Assembly (NCBI GenBank): GCA_025529335.1
Contig: JAMYHX010000030.1
Span: 107,463 to 171,462 of the forward strand
Length of the DNA stretch: 64,000 nt
Reading direction: 5' to 3'
Source: Rhizopus sp. PT2906
Lineage: Eukaryota > Mucoromycota > Mucoromycetes > Mucorales > Rhizopodaceae
This document shows positions 35,167 to 46,013 of the stretch, in pieces. Position numbers and translations under genes: made by a program. The stretch's first letter is position 1; the number at the start of each line of letters is the position of its first letter. The notes below the pieces were generated by a model. It saw nothing but the letters and a program-made list of their open reading frames with translations. It was not told where the DNA came from and did no database searches.

Positions 35167-36831
35167 CTATTTCAACTTGACTTTTTCATATGCGCGGACC
35201 CATCTCCTTCTTCTTGTCTTTGGCATAGATAACCTTGCTGGGTCGTCGATATAAACCCAACCAAACTTATCAACCGAGACGCAAATCTCCACACCCAATT
35301 CACTATCTACCCAAGGGCCGGCCATATCAATTGTCCACTCGAGCTGTTTCCAGCGATGCCCCTTTGGCGGCTTTACCTGTGTCTTTGCAGTCCACGATTG
35401 ATGACCAGTCCAGGTCGACCAAGGCGCCTGCTGATCATGAATGTAACCTAGATCAGATGTCCAAACCTGGTTTTCAAAAACAGATACTTCCCCCGTTGAC
35501 AACTCACGATCCAGTATGTTCTCTGATTGCTTGTACCAATCATGCCATGACTTGACATACCTCTTACCGGATTGAATCATGTATGGTTGTAACTCTTTCA
35601 TGATATATTTTGCAAACCGTGTATTGCTAGCATACACAAAGAGACCAGCAGAGAGAAAAATCATATTGAGTGGCACAAAGATGGCTATAATGCTTGTCAT
35701 AAATATAGAGGCGACAAGCAGCTGAAGAATATGAACTGTTTCTTGTTCGGAGGACCAATCGATATGGCTTGATTGTTCTACGATCCAGTCGTAGGCATCA
35801 CTCACCTCTCCCATAGAATTTTGAATGTTTTGCAAGTTGCGCAGGTACTCTGGTGAGTCATCTGAGCCAGGTTGAAAGAGGGAAAAGGGAAATGGTAATG
35901 ATGCGGGAGTAGATGAATCTATGCCCCTTTTTCCTTCTTTTTTGGCGTTTGCTATAGATGTTGACGTTGTGTTTGGAAGTGGTGTAGAGGAAGATGGATT
36001 CATTATCCTTTTATCTCTTCGAATGCTTCTTTTGATGATGCTACCATTCTCCTTTTTCTTTTTTGAGTTTGAGTGGTTTGAGAGAATTAGATACATGAGG
36101 AATAGCTGAGGTATGAACAGTAACAGTTTTGGGTATAAACCTAATTAAAGTATAAATGATTAAGAAGCAAGCATATGAAAATTATTTCCATCTTGTTACA
36201 CATTAAGCAATAGACAATAAGCGAGATCCAAGTGTCCAAAGGCTTCTCCCAACTCAAGAGCAACATCACTCTATCACGGAAACTAAAGATCGGCCCAACA
36301 CGAGCAACAAACCTTGTGAAATTTTTTGTAGTATTTTGGGGATTTAAAGGAGGTTGCTTTTTCAAGTAAGCCGTTACTGGTTTATCTTGGTTTGTGGCAG
36401 CGTTGGCTAGAATTGTTTGAAATTTTTCAGAAGTGAGAACTTCATGCATATGCTTTATCATTGACTCTGTAGCTTGGTGAATATAATCAGGCGTCATCAA
36501 CGTAAGCCTGGTCTTCTTTATCGACTTTTTTCTCTTCTGCATAGTGCGGAAATAGATTTGTTCAATAGAATCGTTATTGTGGTTAGTATCATCGTCCAAA
36601 AATCTATTCGGTATTGATTTCGCACATGAACTTGAATATGATTTACAACGATAGTGGCAAGTATATCCACATTCTAGGAACCATACATTATCAATCCCCC
36701 TCCTCTTTATGAATCATATATAGTTTACCTTTACATTGAAGGCCCTGTCTTACTAAACCCCACAGTAGTTGTTTACAGTGTCTACAATATGTAAGATGAG
36801 TGAACGTCTTTGCGTCAAATGAGTGGCTCAT
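35167..36831 (-). CDS. C1-domain peroxin: C1 + Pex24/Pex30-like membrane region + dysferlin domain
   Basis: Exons 36831-36729, 36673-36200 and 36140-35167 encode 516 residues. Residues 3-49 form a complete C1 zinc finger (His, then CRHC, CKECGYTCHYRC and a last Cys; the intron falls inside it). Then come a Lys-rich helix, hydrophobic segments (PLDTWISLIVYCLMCLYP spliced to KLLLFIPQLFLMYLIL; later LLVASIFMTSIIAIFVPLN) and a C-terminal dysferlin domain with WTGHQSWT, WVDSELGVEI, GWVYIDDPA and RRRRWVRA. The last two parts match the Pex24/Pex28-32 family that shapes peroxisome-ER contacts and peroxisome number. The start is uncertain: the frame is open further upstream, but Met at 36,831 places the C1 domain right at the N-terminus. 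Confidence 0.82.
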
Positions 36832-36948
36832 TTCTTTATCCAAGGAGTAAAGGAAAAAAAAAAGCGATGATAAAGAAAAAGAGATGTGTTCAACAAAGAA
36901 CACATGAAACAAATAATCAAAGTTGCACCCCGCCAACATTGGAGTCGC

Positions 36949-37446
36949 ATGTTGACAAATATAGAAGCTGTATTTGCCCAGAGCAGATGTATCACCTTTT
37001 TCAGCTATTTTCTTAAAACCTATTAATAATAATAACAAGTCCAACTATGCCCACTTGACTTTATTCACCAAAACAATGCGATAAAAACACAGGTATTCTC
37101 GTTCCAAGAGGAAACTGCCGAATTTGTCTCTTCAGTTCAAAACCTATTACAAGATCTTAATATCCCTCTACTTTATGAGAAGTAAAATTGCTTTCATTCA
37201 AACAACTATATTGAGCCTCTACAGCTATTTTCCGTGATAATACCTATAGAGTTGCAAATGCGAGATTCACGGTACAGTGTCGCATTTCTAATTTACAGAT
37301 CTCATCTGCAAAGAATGTTGAAATGTCTAGATCCTCTTAGAAAGCTCTTGGCTCTTTTAAGCTCACTTGGTAGCCAAACAGGAGACACAAAATCTCTTTT
37401 GAAAGAGATTGAGTGTATTGATCAAGAGTTTAAGAACCAGATATGA
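36949..37446 (+). CDS. Small helical protein of unknown function
   Basis: A tentative three-exon model (36949-36969, 37093-37181, 37299-37446) gives 85 residues in continuous frame. The two larger exons have coding character: FQEETAEFVSSVQNLLQDLN spliced to KSHLQRMLKCLDPLRKLLAL and a C-terminal LLKEIECIDQEFKNQI, all helical. The second intron (117 bases) has a good donor and a TCTAAT branch site. The first exon is the weak part, with a poor GTATTT donor. The gene diverges from the C1-peroxin. I do not recognise it; a small subunit of a larger complex would fit. Confidence 0.4.
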
Positions 37447-38831
37447 AATTAAATAGCTACGCACCGCCGTCATTCAACTAAATCCTCCCCCCAAGCTGCA
37501 AAATGATCTTTGAAAGGAAGCTGAAGGCTGTTCAAGTGAAATATGTTATACAATTCGATTTATACGTGAATGCTGCAACTCAAAGTGGCATAGTTACAAA
37601 ATGTGCGTTTAACAATAGCTTTGTTTATGCCTTACCACTCTTTATGGGTTTTATATCAGCAATCATGATTTATAGTAATGCATTGGGATGATATATACTC
37701 TGCTCATAATATGTTGACTATTTTGCTTTTAAAAAGTAAGACAATTAGATTTACATTGCAAGTAGAATCTTTGACCGTATAATATCTATATATTATTTAT
37801 TTACTAAAGGTTATTCCCAAAAGTCAATGTTTTGTACCAAAGAAAACCTAAAAGAGAAGAATAAAAAGGTCAGCAACGATGCCAAAAGACTTCTAAAGGT
37901 TCTGATTGCTGCTGTGACGACATTCTTCAGGTCGGCCATTGACCATCAGAACAGGGGCCAGGCACCTATAAAAACCATGACCATCAATACCAGAGCAGCC
38001 TGCAAAGACCCGCAGTAGCAGACGCACCGTTAGGGTATGCATTGGCTGAGCCTTGTCAATTGTTAAACTACGCCAATGTAGTGTTTCTAGGCCGTTCGTT
38101 CTCAAGTTCTAGCAGAGTGCGTTCAAGGATTTCAGCTTCTTTTGTAGCATTTATCACCCTTTGATCGATAAGGCTGGAGGATGAATATTGCCCGTTGTAC
38201 ATAATGACGTTTGTTGATTAGTTACAATGGAAAGGTCGCAGAGATGTTGTAGTGTCATTTGATTAATAATAAAGCAAGTAAAACTAAAGGTGAATTGAAG
38301 AGTTTTTGCTTATCTATTTGTTAAAAACAAGACGAAGAAGAAGAAAGAATCGGCTAAGACAATCAGCATCCTTATATATGGTAATATTCAGGAACCGAAG
38401 CGGATAGTACTCAAGAAGTGTTAATCTCATCAAACAGTTATTTAAAGACAAAGACTTTACAAGTATATCAAGCGTTTATTTATAATAATGATACAATGCT
38501 CTTTCTTTTAAATAAATAATTGCAACAAATGTGCTAGAACCTTTGTATAGTAAATATGATCAGAACTCTTAAGCAAGCATTCTATTTTCAATTTTCAATG
38601 GAGAAGTGGTATTTTATTTGAGTCACAGGCTGCCACAATTACGCTGGGTGACAGATTTGTGATCCAGCCAAAAGTTTGTCAAAATACCTTCACTGTGTTT
38701 TCAATGCAGTCGTTTAAAACTAAGCTACCCAATCATTTATAAAATAATTTTATTTAAGCTTTCACATGGTATGGAATAAATACAGCAGAATCTAAGGAAA
38801 TCAACAAAAGAGAAAGAAACAGGAAAAGCAT
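37447..38831. other. Intergenic region
   Basis: About 1.4 kb without a supported gene. A locally GC-richer patch lies at 37,890-38,110 with a 70-codon minus-strand frame but no domain; it could be a decayed element fragment. Confidence 0.4.
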
Positions 38832-39754
38832 TTATAATCTGCCTCGCTTTTGAACGCCCAATTCAATCAACTTGAGGAAAGCGGCAGCAAAGTCATCAAA
38901 GAACTTTTGTTGGTCCTTGGCGTAGAGTTCAACATATTGACGGAAGGGTTCTTCCAAGAGTGCGATATCAGTAGGTAACATCATGATTTCATCGTCTTCA
39001 TCAACAAATTGTCTAGGCCCATCCCACTTCTTTTCGACCCACTTAGTATTAAGCAAGAGCTTAAAGAATTGGTTGGAGAATCGAGTAGGGTTGTATGTCC
39101 ATGGTCCATCAAATCCAGATCTATCACGATGACAACGGCCAACAGTGTGAGCACCGATCAAGGCAACTGTTTCCTGAACTGTGAAGCCCATACGACTGAC
39201 AAATACATCCAAGACGTGGTCCTTACCCAAAGCACCGTCAGGGAGACGGCCTAAAGGAGGACAGTCGGTTTCGTTATTCTTATCTTTTCTACCACCGGTC
39301 CATTCGATGTGAGGACCACCCATGTGTTCAACAGCAACACAGCCAGCAAGACTATGAGATTAAATATGTAAATGACGAGGGGGAAAGCATGTTGTACAAT
39401 TGACACTTACGTCCATAAATCGGCATATGTGATCCAAGGGTGTTTAGCCTTGATGGGTTCCAAGAAGGTTCTGGCATGTTCTAAGCCAGCATTAGCAGGG
39501 TCCTCTGCTTCAGCCTTATAACGCATAGTAGCACCATCGCTACCACCATCCTTGTGGTTTTTATCATAAGTACCACTTGCATGCCATGCTAAACGAAGAC
39601 TACGCACGAGAATAAGAAAGATAATATAAAAGTGATATATATAAACCTACACAACAGGAGCAAAAGATCCATCATCATAGTTTTCATTAGGAAAAGCCTT
39701 GGCGATATCTTCTCTAACTTGCTTGTATTTATCAGGGGAAGCTTCAGTGGCCAT
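38832..39754 (-). CDS. Class I haem peroxidase, cytochrome c peroxidase-like
   Basis: Exons 39754-39651, 39599-39411 and 39351-38832 encode 270 residues. The distal haem pocket reads RLAWHASGTYD (Arg37, Trp40, His41), and the proximal His is in LIGAHTVGRCH. GPWTYNPTRFSN supplies the Trp that carries the protein radical in cytochrome c peroxidase. Charged FVDEDDEIMMLPTDIAL is typical of the fungal Ccp/ascorbate-peroxidase group. There is no mitochondrial presequence, so this is probably the cytosolic or short form rather than mature Ccp1. It reduces hydrogen peroxide; the electron donor (cytochrome c or ascorbate) cannot be fixed from sequence. The gene shares a 296-base divergent promoter region with the carrier gene. 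Confidence 0.88.
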
Positions 39755-40050
39755 AGTTAATATAAGAAATAATAATAAAAAAAAAAAAAAGAAAATATTT
39801 TAACCCAGTCACTTTATAAGGTAGCCTTTGGATTGCTGCTTATTCAATCAATTTAATTTCATACAGCGACCACCAACAGTGGCCTCATGTGAAAAAAGAG
39901 GGGGGCAAGTGAAGATTACTCCACACTTTTTGTTTGATTGGATCCGTTCATGAATTCACATGCTTGGTTTTAATAACCGAAAAAAGGAAACCGAACAGCG
40001 CTCTTTAAAATGACACACTTCACTTTTTTTGCTCTTTCTTCTTTAATACA
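39755..40050. promoter_or_regulatory. Shared divergent promoter region (peroxidase / peroxisomal carrier)
   Basis: The two start codons are 296 bases apart and point away from each other. Pyrimidine-rich leaders flank both ATGs. Co-regulation is an inference from spacing only. Confidence 0.45.
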
Positions 40051-41281
40051 ATGTCTGATAACGTTGCTCATGCTCTTTCTGGTAACCCTTCATTATTTCT
40101 TATATACATGACAACTTATTTTGTTACCTAGGTGCTGGTGGAGGTATCGTCTCCATGGTATTGACCTATCCTTTGGTCTCTATCAGCTCTCGTCTTCAGG
40201 TACAAAAGAATGACGCCAGTAAAGACGCATACAAGGTAAGCTTTGAAACGATTGTCACTCTGATGATGAAACTCATCATAAGCCATAGAATACCCTCGAT
40301 GCCTTTTTCAAGATTCTTGCTAAAGAAGGACCCAAGGGTTTATACTCGCAAGTATCACAATCGTATTATTTTGTTTTGCAACTAACGTCTATCGTATAGT
40401 GGCTTGAGCTCTGGTGTATTTGGTATCGCAATTACAAATGGTAATTTATCTGGAATTCCCATTATAAATCAATATCTAATTCTTTTCCCCACACACAGGT
40501 GTTTACTACTACTGTTATGAAGCTGTCAAGGCCATTTTTGAAAAGGCAAAGAGTAAGGGCAAGCCCATGAGTACAGCTGAATCTATGGCTGCTGGTGCTA
40601 TTGCTGGATGTGCTGTCGTCTTAGCTACACATCCCATTTGGACTGTCAACGTAGGATTTTATCATTATGTCTCTTTCTTGTTACTCATTTCACTTTTATA
40701 CAGACGCGTTTAACCGTTAAAAAGGGTGTCGAAGGAGATGAAAAGAAGACCAAGTCTAATGCTCTGGAAGTAGGTCTCCAAATCCTCAAGAAGGACGGTA
40801 TTGCTGGCCTTTATGCCGGTGTCGGTGCTGCTTTAGTGCTAGTCATTAATCCCATCATCCAATATACTGTATTCGAACAAGTCAAGAATAAGATTGCCAA
40901 AATGAAGACCCTCAGCAACTTTGACTTCTTCCTCTTGGGTGCCATATCCAAGCTCTGTGCCACTGCCATCACTTACCCATACATGTAAGGATTTTAATAG
41001 AGAATTGTACCATGTGCTTATGTTTTCATAGTGTCATCAAGTCTCGTATGCAAGTGTCTCAGCAAGGAGAAGAAAAGTACGAATCCATCTTGGATGGTTT
41101 TAAAAAGATTATTGCTAATGAAGGTGTCCCTGGTCTTTACAAGGGTATCTCTTCCAAGATCGTTCAATCTGTTCTTACAGCTGCCTTCTTATTTATGGCC
41201 AAGGAAGTCTTGTTTGATTGGTCTGTTTGGGTTCTCGTCTTGCTCGGCGCTCGTAAGCGTGCTGCTGTCAAGAGTGCTTAA
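40051..41281 (+). CDS. Peroxisomal-type mitochondrial-carrier family protein (PMP34/PMP47/Ant1-like)
   Basis: Seven exons (40051-40081, 40132-40235, 40289-40347, 40400-40440, 40499-40650, 40704-40984, 41032-41281) encode 305 residues. The carrier signatures are YPLVSISSRLQ, HPIWTVNTRLT and YPYIVIKSRMQ; loss of the acidic residue in all three is typical of the peroxisomal PMP34/PMP47 subfamily, which moves ATP, CoA or related nucleotides into peroxisomes. GAGGGIVSM at the N-terminus and the INPIIQYTVFE segment also match. The third intron (40,348-40,399) uses a GC donor (gcaagt) with a normal AG acceptor; it is the only way to keep frame between GLYS and GLSSG. Confidence 0.9.
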
Positions 41282-41471
41282 ATTTAGATTTACTTTATAA
41301 ACATTATTCATGTAAACTGTATTTTTCCTTTACAATTTCATTTTGTTGCTATCCTTACAAAAGTCGTTAATGAAGCACACGCATTCTCTATTTCAAACAC
41401 AAGCTGACTAATATCCACTTTGTAAGGAAAAAAGAAAAAAAAAAGATGTGAGCTATTGTGGATGGATTCAT

Positions 41472-41864
41472 TTACAGACACAATCGCATACATTTAGAAT
41501 ATGACGTTTGTAGATTTTCCGAGGCTATGGGATATGGTTCAATTTGGGAAGTTTTGTTGATGCAAGGTCTTTTGTTTGGCAACTGCAGAATTTATTCATT
41601 TTTCTTAGTCATTATCAAATATTGATTGATGTTGATTTGCCGACTTACTTTTAAAATGTTGTACTCATTGATGTTGACCAGTCCAGTGGTCAAAGCCTTC
41701 ATCCTCTGTTGAAACTCTTTGTATAAGATTCCTGTGTCACCATACATTTGACGCTTTGTTCTTATTGCATCCTTTCCTTTCATTCCATCACCAAATACAG
41801 CCAATGGAATCTTGTTTAACATTTGAAAGGTTTTCTTTTGAATACGTGTTCTTTTCTTTGATAT
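41472..41864 (-). pseudogene. Fanzor/TnpB-like C-terminal remnant
   Basis: A minus-strand frame open from 41,864 reads IPLAVFGDGMKGKDA, then YKEFQQRMKALTTGLVNINEY. The GDG-MKGK block followed some 40 residues later by (D/N)EY/F is the pattern before the zinc ribbon in TnpB-derived eukaryotic Fanzor proteins. Instead of the expected TS-x-x-C-x-x-C the frame goes to ILK and a splice-like donor at 41,648; a second frame (41,582-41,472) with only two cysteines follows. A stop lies just upstream of 41,864 and no RuvC Asp is found, so this is a truncated relic. Identification rests on a short pattern. Confidence 0.35.
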
Positions 41865-43143
41865 TCAATAGCAGATCTGTAAATAAAGATTGATGTTAAT
41901 ATTTCTTCAATCTATTTATATAGAATTGCCCAAGTGTCTTTTTTTTAAAAAAAAAAAATGCAATTCATATTGAACTTTAATTGTGTCCACAAAGAAAATA
42001 CATCACTTCTACATTTTAACCTTGAATCGCCTCTAAAAAAAGCTACAAGCGTTTCATTAGATGATAGCATTGTATCAAGCTTGACTTTAACTATTTTTCC
42101 TTTTCAGACAGATCAAATGCTCGATATATTGATATATCTCCAACTACTTGTATCCCTTCTATATTCTGTAGTCATTTGAATATGTCAGGCATTAAGAAAA
42201 AGCAGAGCGTATAGCAATGGTTCTTCATGGCTGAGACATAAAGAAATACAAGGCTAATGGTGCAGCATAGTCAATAACAAAGGGGCTTTGTGATGACCAT
42301 CTGAGAAGGAAATCTTATGTAAATCGCCTACTGGATCGACACCTTTAGGTTTTTTTTTAGTAAGTCCCTTTTTTCTGTTTTAGGAAACTGATCTCTAGTA
42401 GCTTCAATACTATTCCTTATAATCATCTTTCTTACACTTTATTTAAAGACAAAGCGATAAGATGTTGGATAGAGGCTTTTAATCTAAAACGAGACAAGTT
42501 GAAAATAGCTTTTGGACCAATCAAAAATCATTTCGACATGTAACACAACAAACTGGAGATAGTTTGATACATTACAATAGACAAAACGAAGCACAACATT
42601 AGATGTGTACCTGAACCAAATGTCCTTTACTCAAGCATTTTATAGTCCTCACAATGTATTAATCTATCAAGAACTGTGGTATAGAGATTATATATAATCT
42701 TTGCTTTTAGAGTAAAAAAGTCACTGCACTAAAAAGTAAAGTCGATGCATCTGTTTAAAGTCCGTTAATTGCGAAAAGGGCAATTGCTCTATAAAGTGTT
42801 TCTTTGTTTAAGGTTGCGAATAAAGTTAGTAGATTGACCCAGACAAAATAATGCCTCATTGTTTACTCTCTTTCATACGCCTTCCGCTTATGTTCTGTAA
42901 GCAGGTCCGGCCAATAGCGGATATTGTATATTGTCAGTCATGGACGTTTGACTTGTCACACACTCAATCTTATATTGCAGCCCATTTTTGTTTATCGACA
43001 TTTTCTCTCTTTTTTCTTTTGTTCTTTATCCACTTTTTTTTTTCATATTAAAAAAAAAGTTGCACAAAAAGGTAAGGCTTAAAAAACGCGTCTTTTATTT
43101 TAAAAAGAGAGTCTTGAAGGTATTGACATTCCTTTCCTTCTAG
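41865..43143. other. Intergenic region upstream of the C9-methyltransferase
   Basis: No supported gene. AT-rich, with A/T homopolymers near 41,940 and 43,030. I searched the minus strand for more of the Fanzor-like gene and saw no convincing exons. Confidence 0.4.
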
Positions 43144-44674
43144 ATGTCAAAAGAATTCAAACCGACCACATGGGCGGCTATTCATAACGCAACGCTCCCA
43201 GCTGAAGGTGCAGGCAACCAAACGTTTGATAACCGCATTCTTGCTGGTGCTGTACTTGGTGTTCCTGCCTTTATTACATACTCCCTTGGTTTAGGCGCTT
43301 GGTCCTTCTTGTTCTTAACCGTACTGTTATTCCTTCCTATTCTCGCGTGTACTCTCTATCTCTTTTCCCGTTTTGCTCCTCGTTATCGCAACCACATTCC
43401 TCTTCCTGGTAAACCTATTGAATCCTACTTGACTTTCCATGATGCCGAGCTTCGTGCCAAGTATCACGGACGCAACAAGATTCCTATGGAAACCTTTTTT
43501 GAGGCTTATTTCGTTGGTAAGGTCGATTTCAATGGCGATCCTTTAGAAATTATGGAACTTCGTCATGATTGGGCCGCTTTCCAATTCACATATGGTCAAT
43601 TCAAGTTCTTCTTAACTCAGTGGTTACCCGAAACCTTTTGGCACTCACGCGAACAAGACGAAAATCAAGTCCGTGATCACTATGATCGTGGTAACGATTT
43701 CTATGAAGCCTTCTTGGGCCCGCTGATGGTTTATACCTCAGGTATTATTTCTGATCCCACCAAGCGTGAGACTTTGGAAGAATTGCAGGAAAACAAAATG
43801 GAACTGATTTGCGAAAAACTCCACATGAAGGAAGGTGATAAGCACTTGGATATTGGATGTGGCTGGGGTACTTTGGTTGCTTATGCTGCTAAACACTACA
43901 ACACACAGTCCACTGGTGTCACTCTTGCTCGTAATCAAGTTGCATTTGGTGATAAGCGTATTGAAGAATGGGGTGTCAAGGGTAAGGCTAATTTGCTCTG
44001 TATGGACTATCGTGATATTCCTAAAGGACAAAAATATGACAAGATCTCGGTAAGTGTCCAAGAAAGAACATTTACTTTACCAATGATTAACTATTATAAA
44101 AGGCTGTTGAAATGGCTGAACACGTTGGTATTCGTCGTTTCCAAACTTTCCTTCAAGAAATCCGTGAATTGTTAGAAGATGATGGTCTTTTCTACATGCA
44201 AGTTGCTGGTTTGAGAGCTACTTGGCAATACGAAGATTTCATTTGGTAAGTACAAGCATACCTTCAAAAGTACATGAAAACTAATATCTTTGTTTTCAAT
44301 AAAGGGGTTTATTTATGGCAAGATACATTTTCCCTGGTGCTGATGCTTCTACGCCCTTGTACTGGTACCTCAGACAATTGGAAACCGCTGGCTTCGAAAT
44401 CCACAATGTAGACACTGTTGGTGTTCACTACTCAGCCACTCTGGAACGTTGGTACGAAAACTGGATGAAGAATAAGGGTGCCATGACAGAAAAATACGGT
44501 AGCAAGTTGGTCCGTATTTGGGAAATTTTCCTTTCTTGGTCTGTCATCACTTCCCGTCAAGGAAGCGCCACCTGCTTCCAAATTGTTGCCAACAAAAACC
44601 GTAACTCATTTGATCGCGCTGCATTGATCTGCAATCGTACTAACCCTCGCGCCTGGAAAAGCAAGCGTGGTTAG
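43144..44674 (+). CDS. Sphingolipid C9-methyltransferase
   Basis: Exons 43144-44049, 44103-44245 and 44305-44674 encode 472 residues. Two N-terminal hydrophobic helices (about residues 30-75) anchor it in the ER. The CFA-synthase-like methyltransferase core has the SAM site LDIGCGWGTL, the entry motif VRDHYDRGNDFYEAFLG and VEMAEHVG. The N-terminal membrane part separates it from cyclopropane-fatty-acid synthases and matches fungal sphingolipid C9-methyltransferases, which add the branching methyl to the sphingoid base of glucosylceramide. That lipid affects growth and membrane properties in fungi. GC-richer codon use suggests good expression. Confidence 0.92.
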
Positions 44675-45087
44675 ATAAATATTGTGTATATTTGAAAGAT
44701 ATAAATAAAAGAATTGTGTTTTTACGTTTATTTCTATGTTGTATTGCTTTTAAGAAGAGGAAAGGATAAATATGAATACATTATCACTATAATACATCCA
44801 AAGCTGCAAAACCACAGTTACTAATCAACACTCTAGTTATTTCACAGAAGCCAAACGCCGCTGACAGTTGTCAAATTCAAGCAGAGAAATCATCGTTGTG
44901 CAAAAAGCAAAGTCACAATTGATGTCATAATCTTGACAGGGTGTATTTATGGTGCGCCTAAAAGAATATCTGACTTGAACTTTCCAAGACGCGTCAGCTT
45001 AAATATTACGCAACCCGAGCTCCTCAGTCTTTTTCGACCTTTTTTTTTTTTTGCATATTAGCAAATCCATATTAAACAATATAGAAG
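44675..45087. other. Intergenic spacer with proteasome gene promoter
   Basis: About 410 bases. A long T-run precedes the proteasome start by roughly 30 bases. I see no other feature. Confidence 0.4.
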
Positions 45088-46013
45088 ATGAGTCTCAAGA
45101 AAGGAGAAGTTAACCTCGGTGTATGCTGTCTTTTTTTTTTTTTAAGAAAGTATAATACTTATTGTATTCATAGACATCCATTATGGCAGTTGCTTATAAA
45201 GATGGCGTTATCCTTGGTGCTGATTCACGTACAACTACTGGTGCTTACATTGCCAACAGAGTAACAGATAAATTGACCAAAGTTCACGATAAAATCTACT
45301 GTTGTCGATCAGGTTCAGCTGCTGACACTCAAGCAGTTGCTGATATTGTACATTACTATCTTCAAATGTACAGGTACATAATTCATAATACAAAAAAAAA
45401 GAAAAGCTTGGAAATGTATACATAACAATACATTCATATAGTGTTAGCGAAGATCAAGCACCTTCTGTTCGCACAGCAGCCGCCTTATTCCAGGAACTAT
45501 GTTACCAAAACAAAGATAATCTCATGGCAGGTATTATCGTTGCTGGTTGGGATGACAAGGACGGACCATCAGTTTATAATATACCTCTTGGAGGATCTCT
45601 GCATAAAGCACCATTCGCAATTGGAGGTAACTTTTATACAAGTGTATATGAATAACAATGTAGCTAAAGAACATGACATGTATAGGCTCTGGATCAACAT
45701 ATATTTACGGTTACTGTGATGCAAAGTATAAAGACAACATGACACGAGAAGAGTGTGAAGAATTTGTAAAGAATTGTAAGATATTTGCTAAAAAGTGACA
45801 AGGGACTTTTTTTTATTCTTTGATGTTTGTAGCTTTGGCTTTAGCAATGTCTCGTGATGGCTCTTCAGGTGGTGTTATCCGTATGGCAGTTATTACAAAG
45901 GATGGTGTTGAAAGACTATTTGTTCCTGGAAATGAATTACCTGGTAAGTCGATGCCCTAAAGTCTATAAGCCAAAATCTTAATATTTGTTTCATAGTTCA
46001 TTGGGAAGGTTAA
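45088..46013 (+). CDS. PRE3: 20S proteasome subunit beta1 (caspase-like)
   Basis: Six exons (45088-45120, 45174-45373, 45442-45626, 45686-45775, 45833-45943, 45997-46013) encode 211 residues. A short propeptide (MSLKKGEVNLG) is followed by TSIMAVAY, so Thr12 becomes the catalytic N-terminal Thr after autolysis at Gly-Thr; the first intron falls exactly between Gly and Thr. GADSRTTTG supplies Asp17 and VTDKLTKVHD Lys33 (mature numbering). SRDGSSGGVIRMAVI and the C-terminal VERLFVPGNELP identify beta1 rather than beta2 or beta5. It cleaves after acidic residues. The last exon encodes only the final few residues. Confidence 0.93.
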
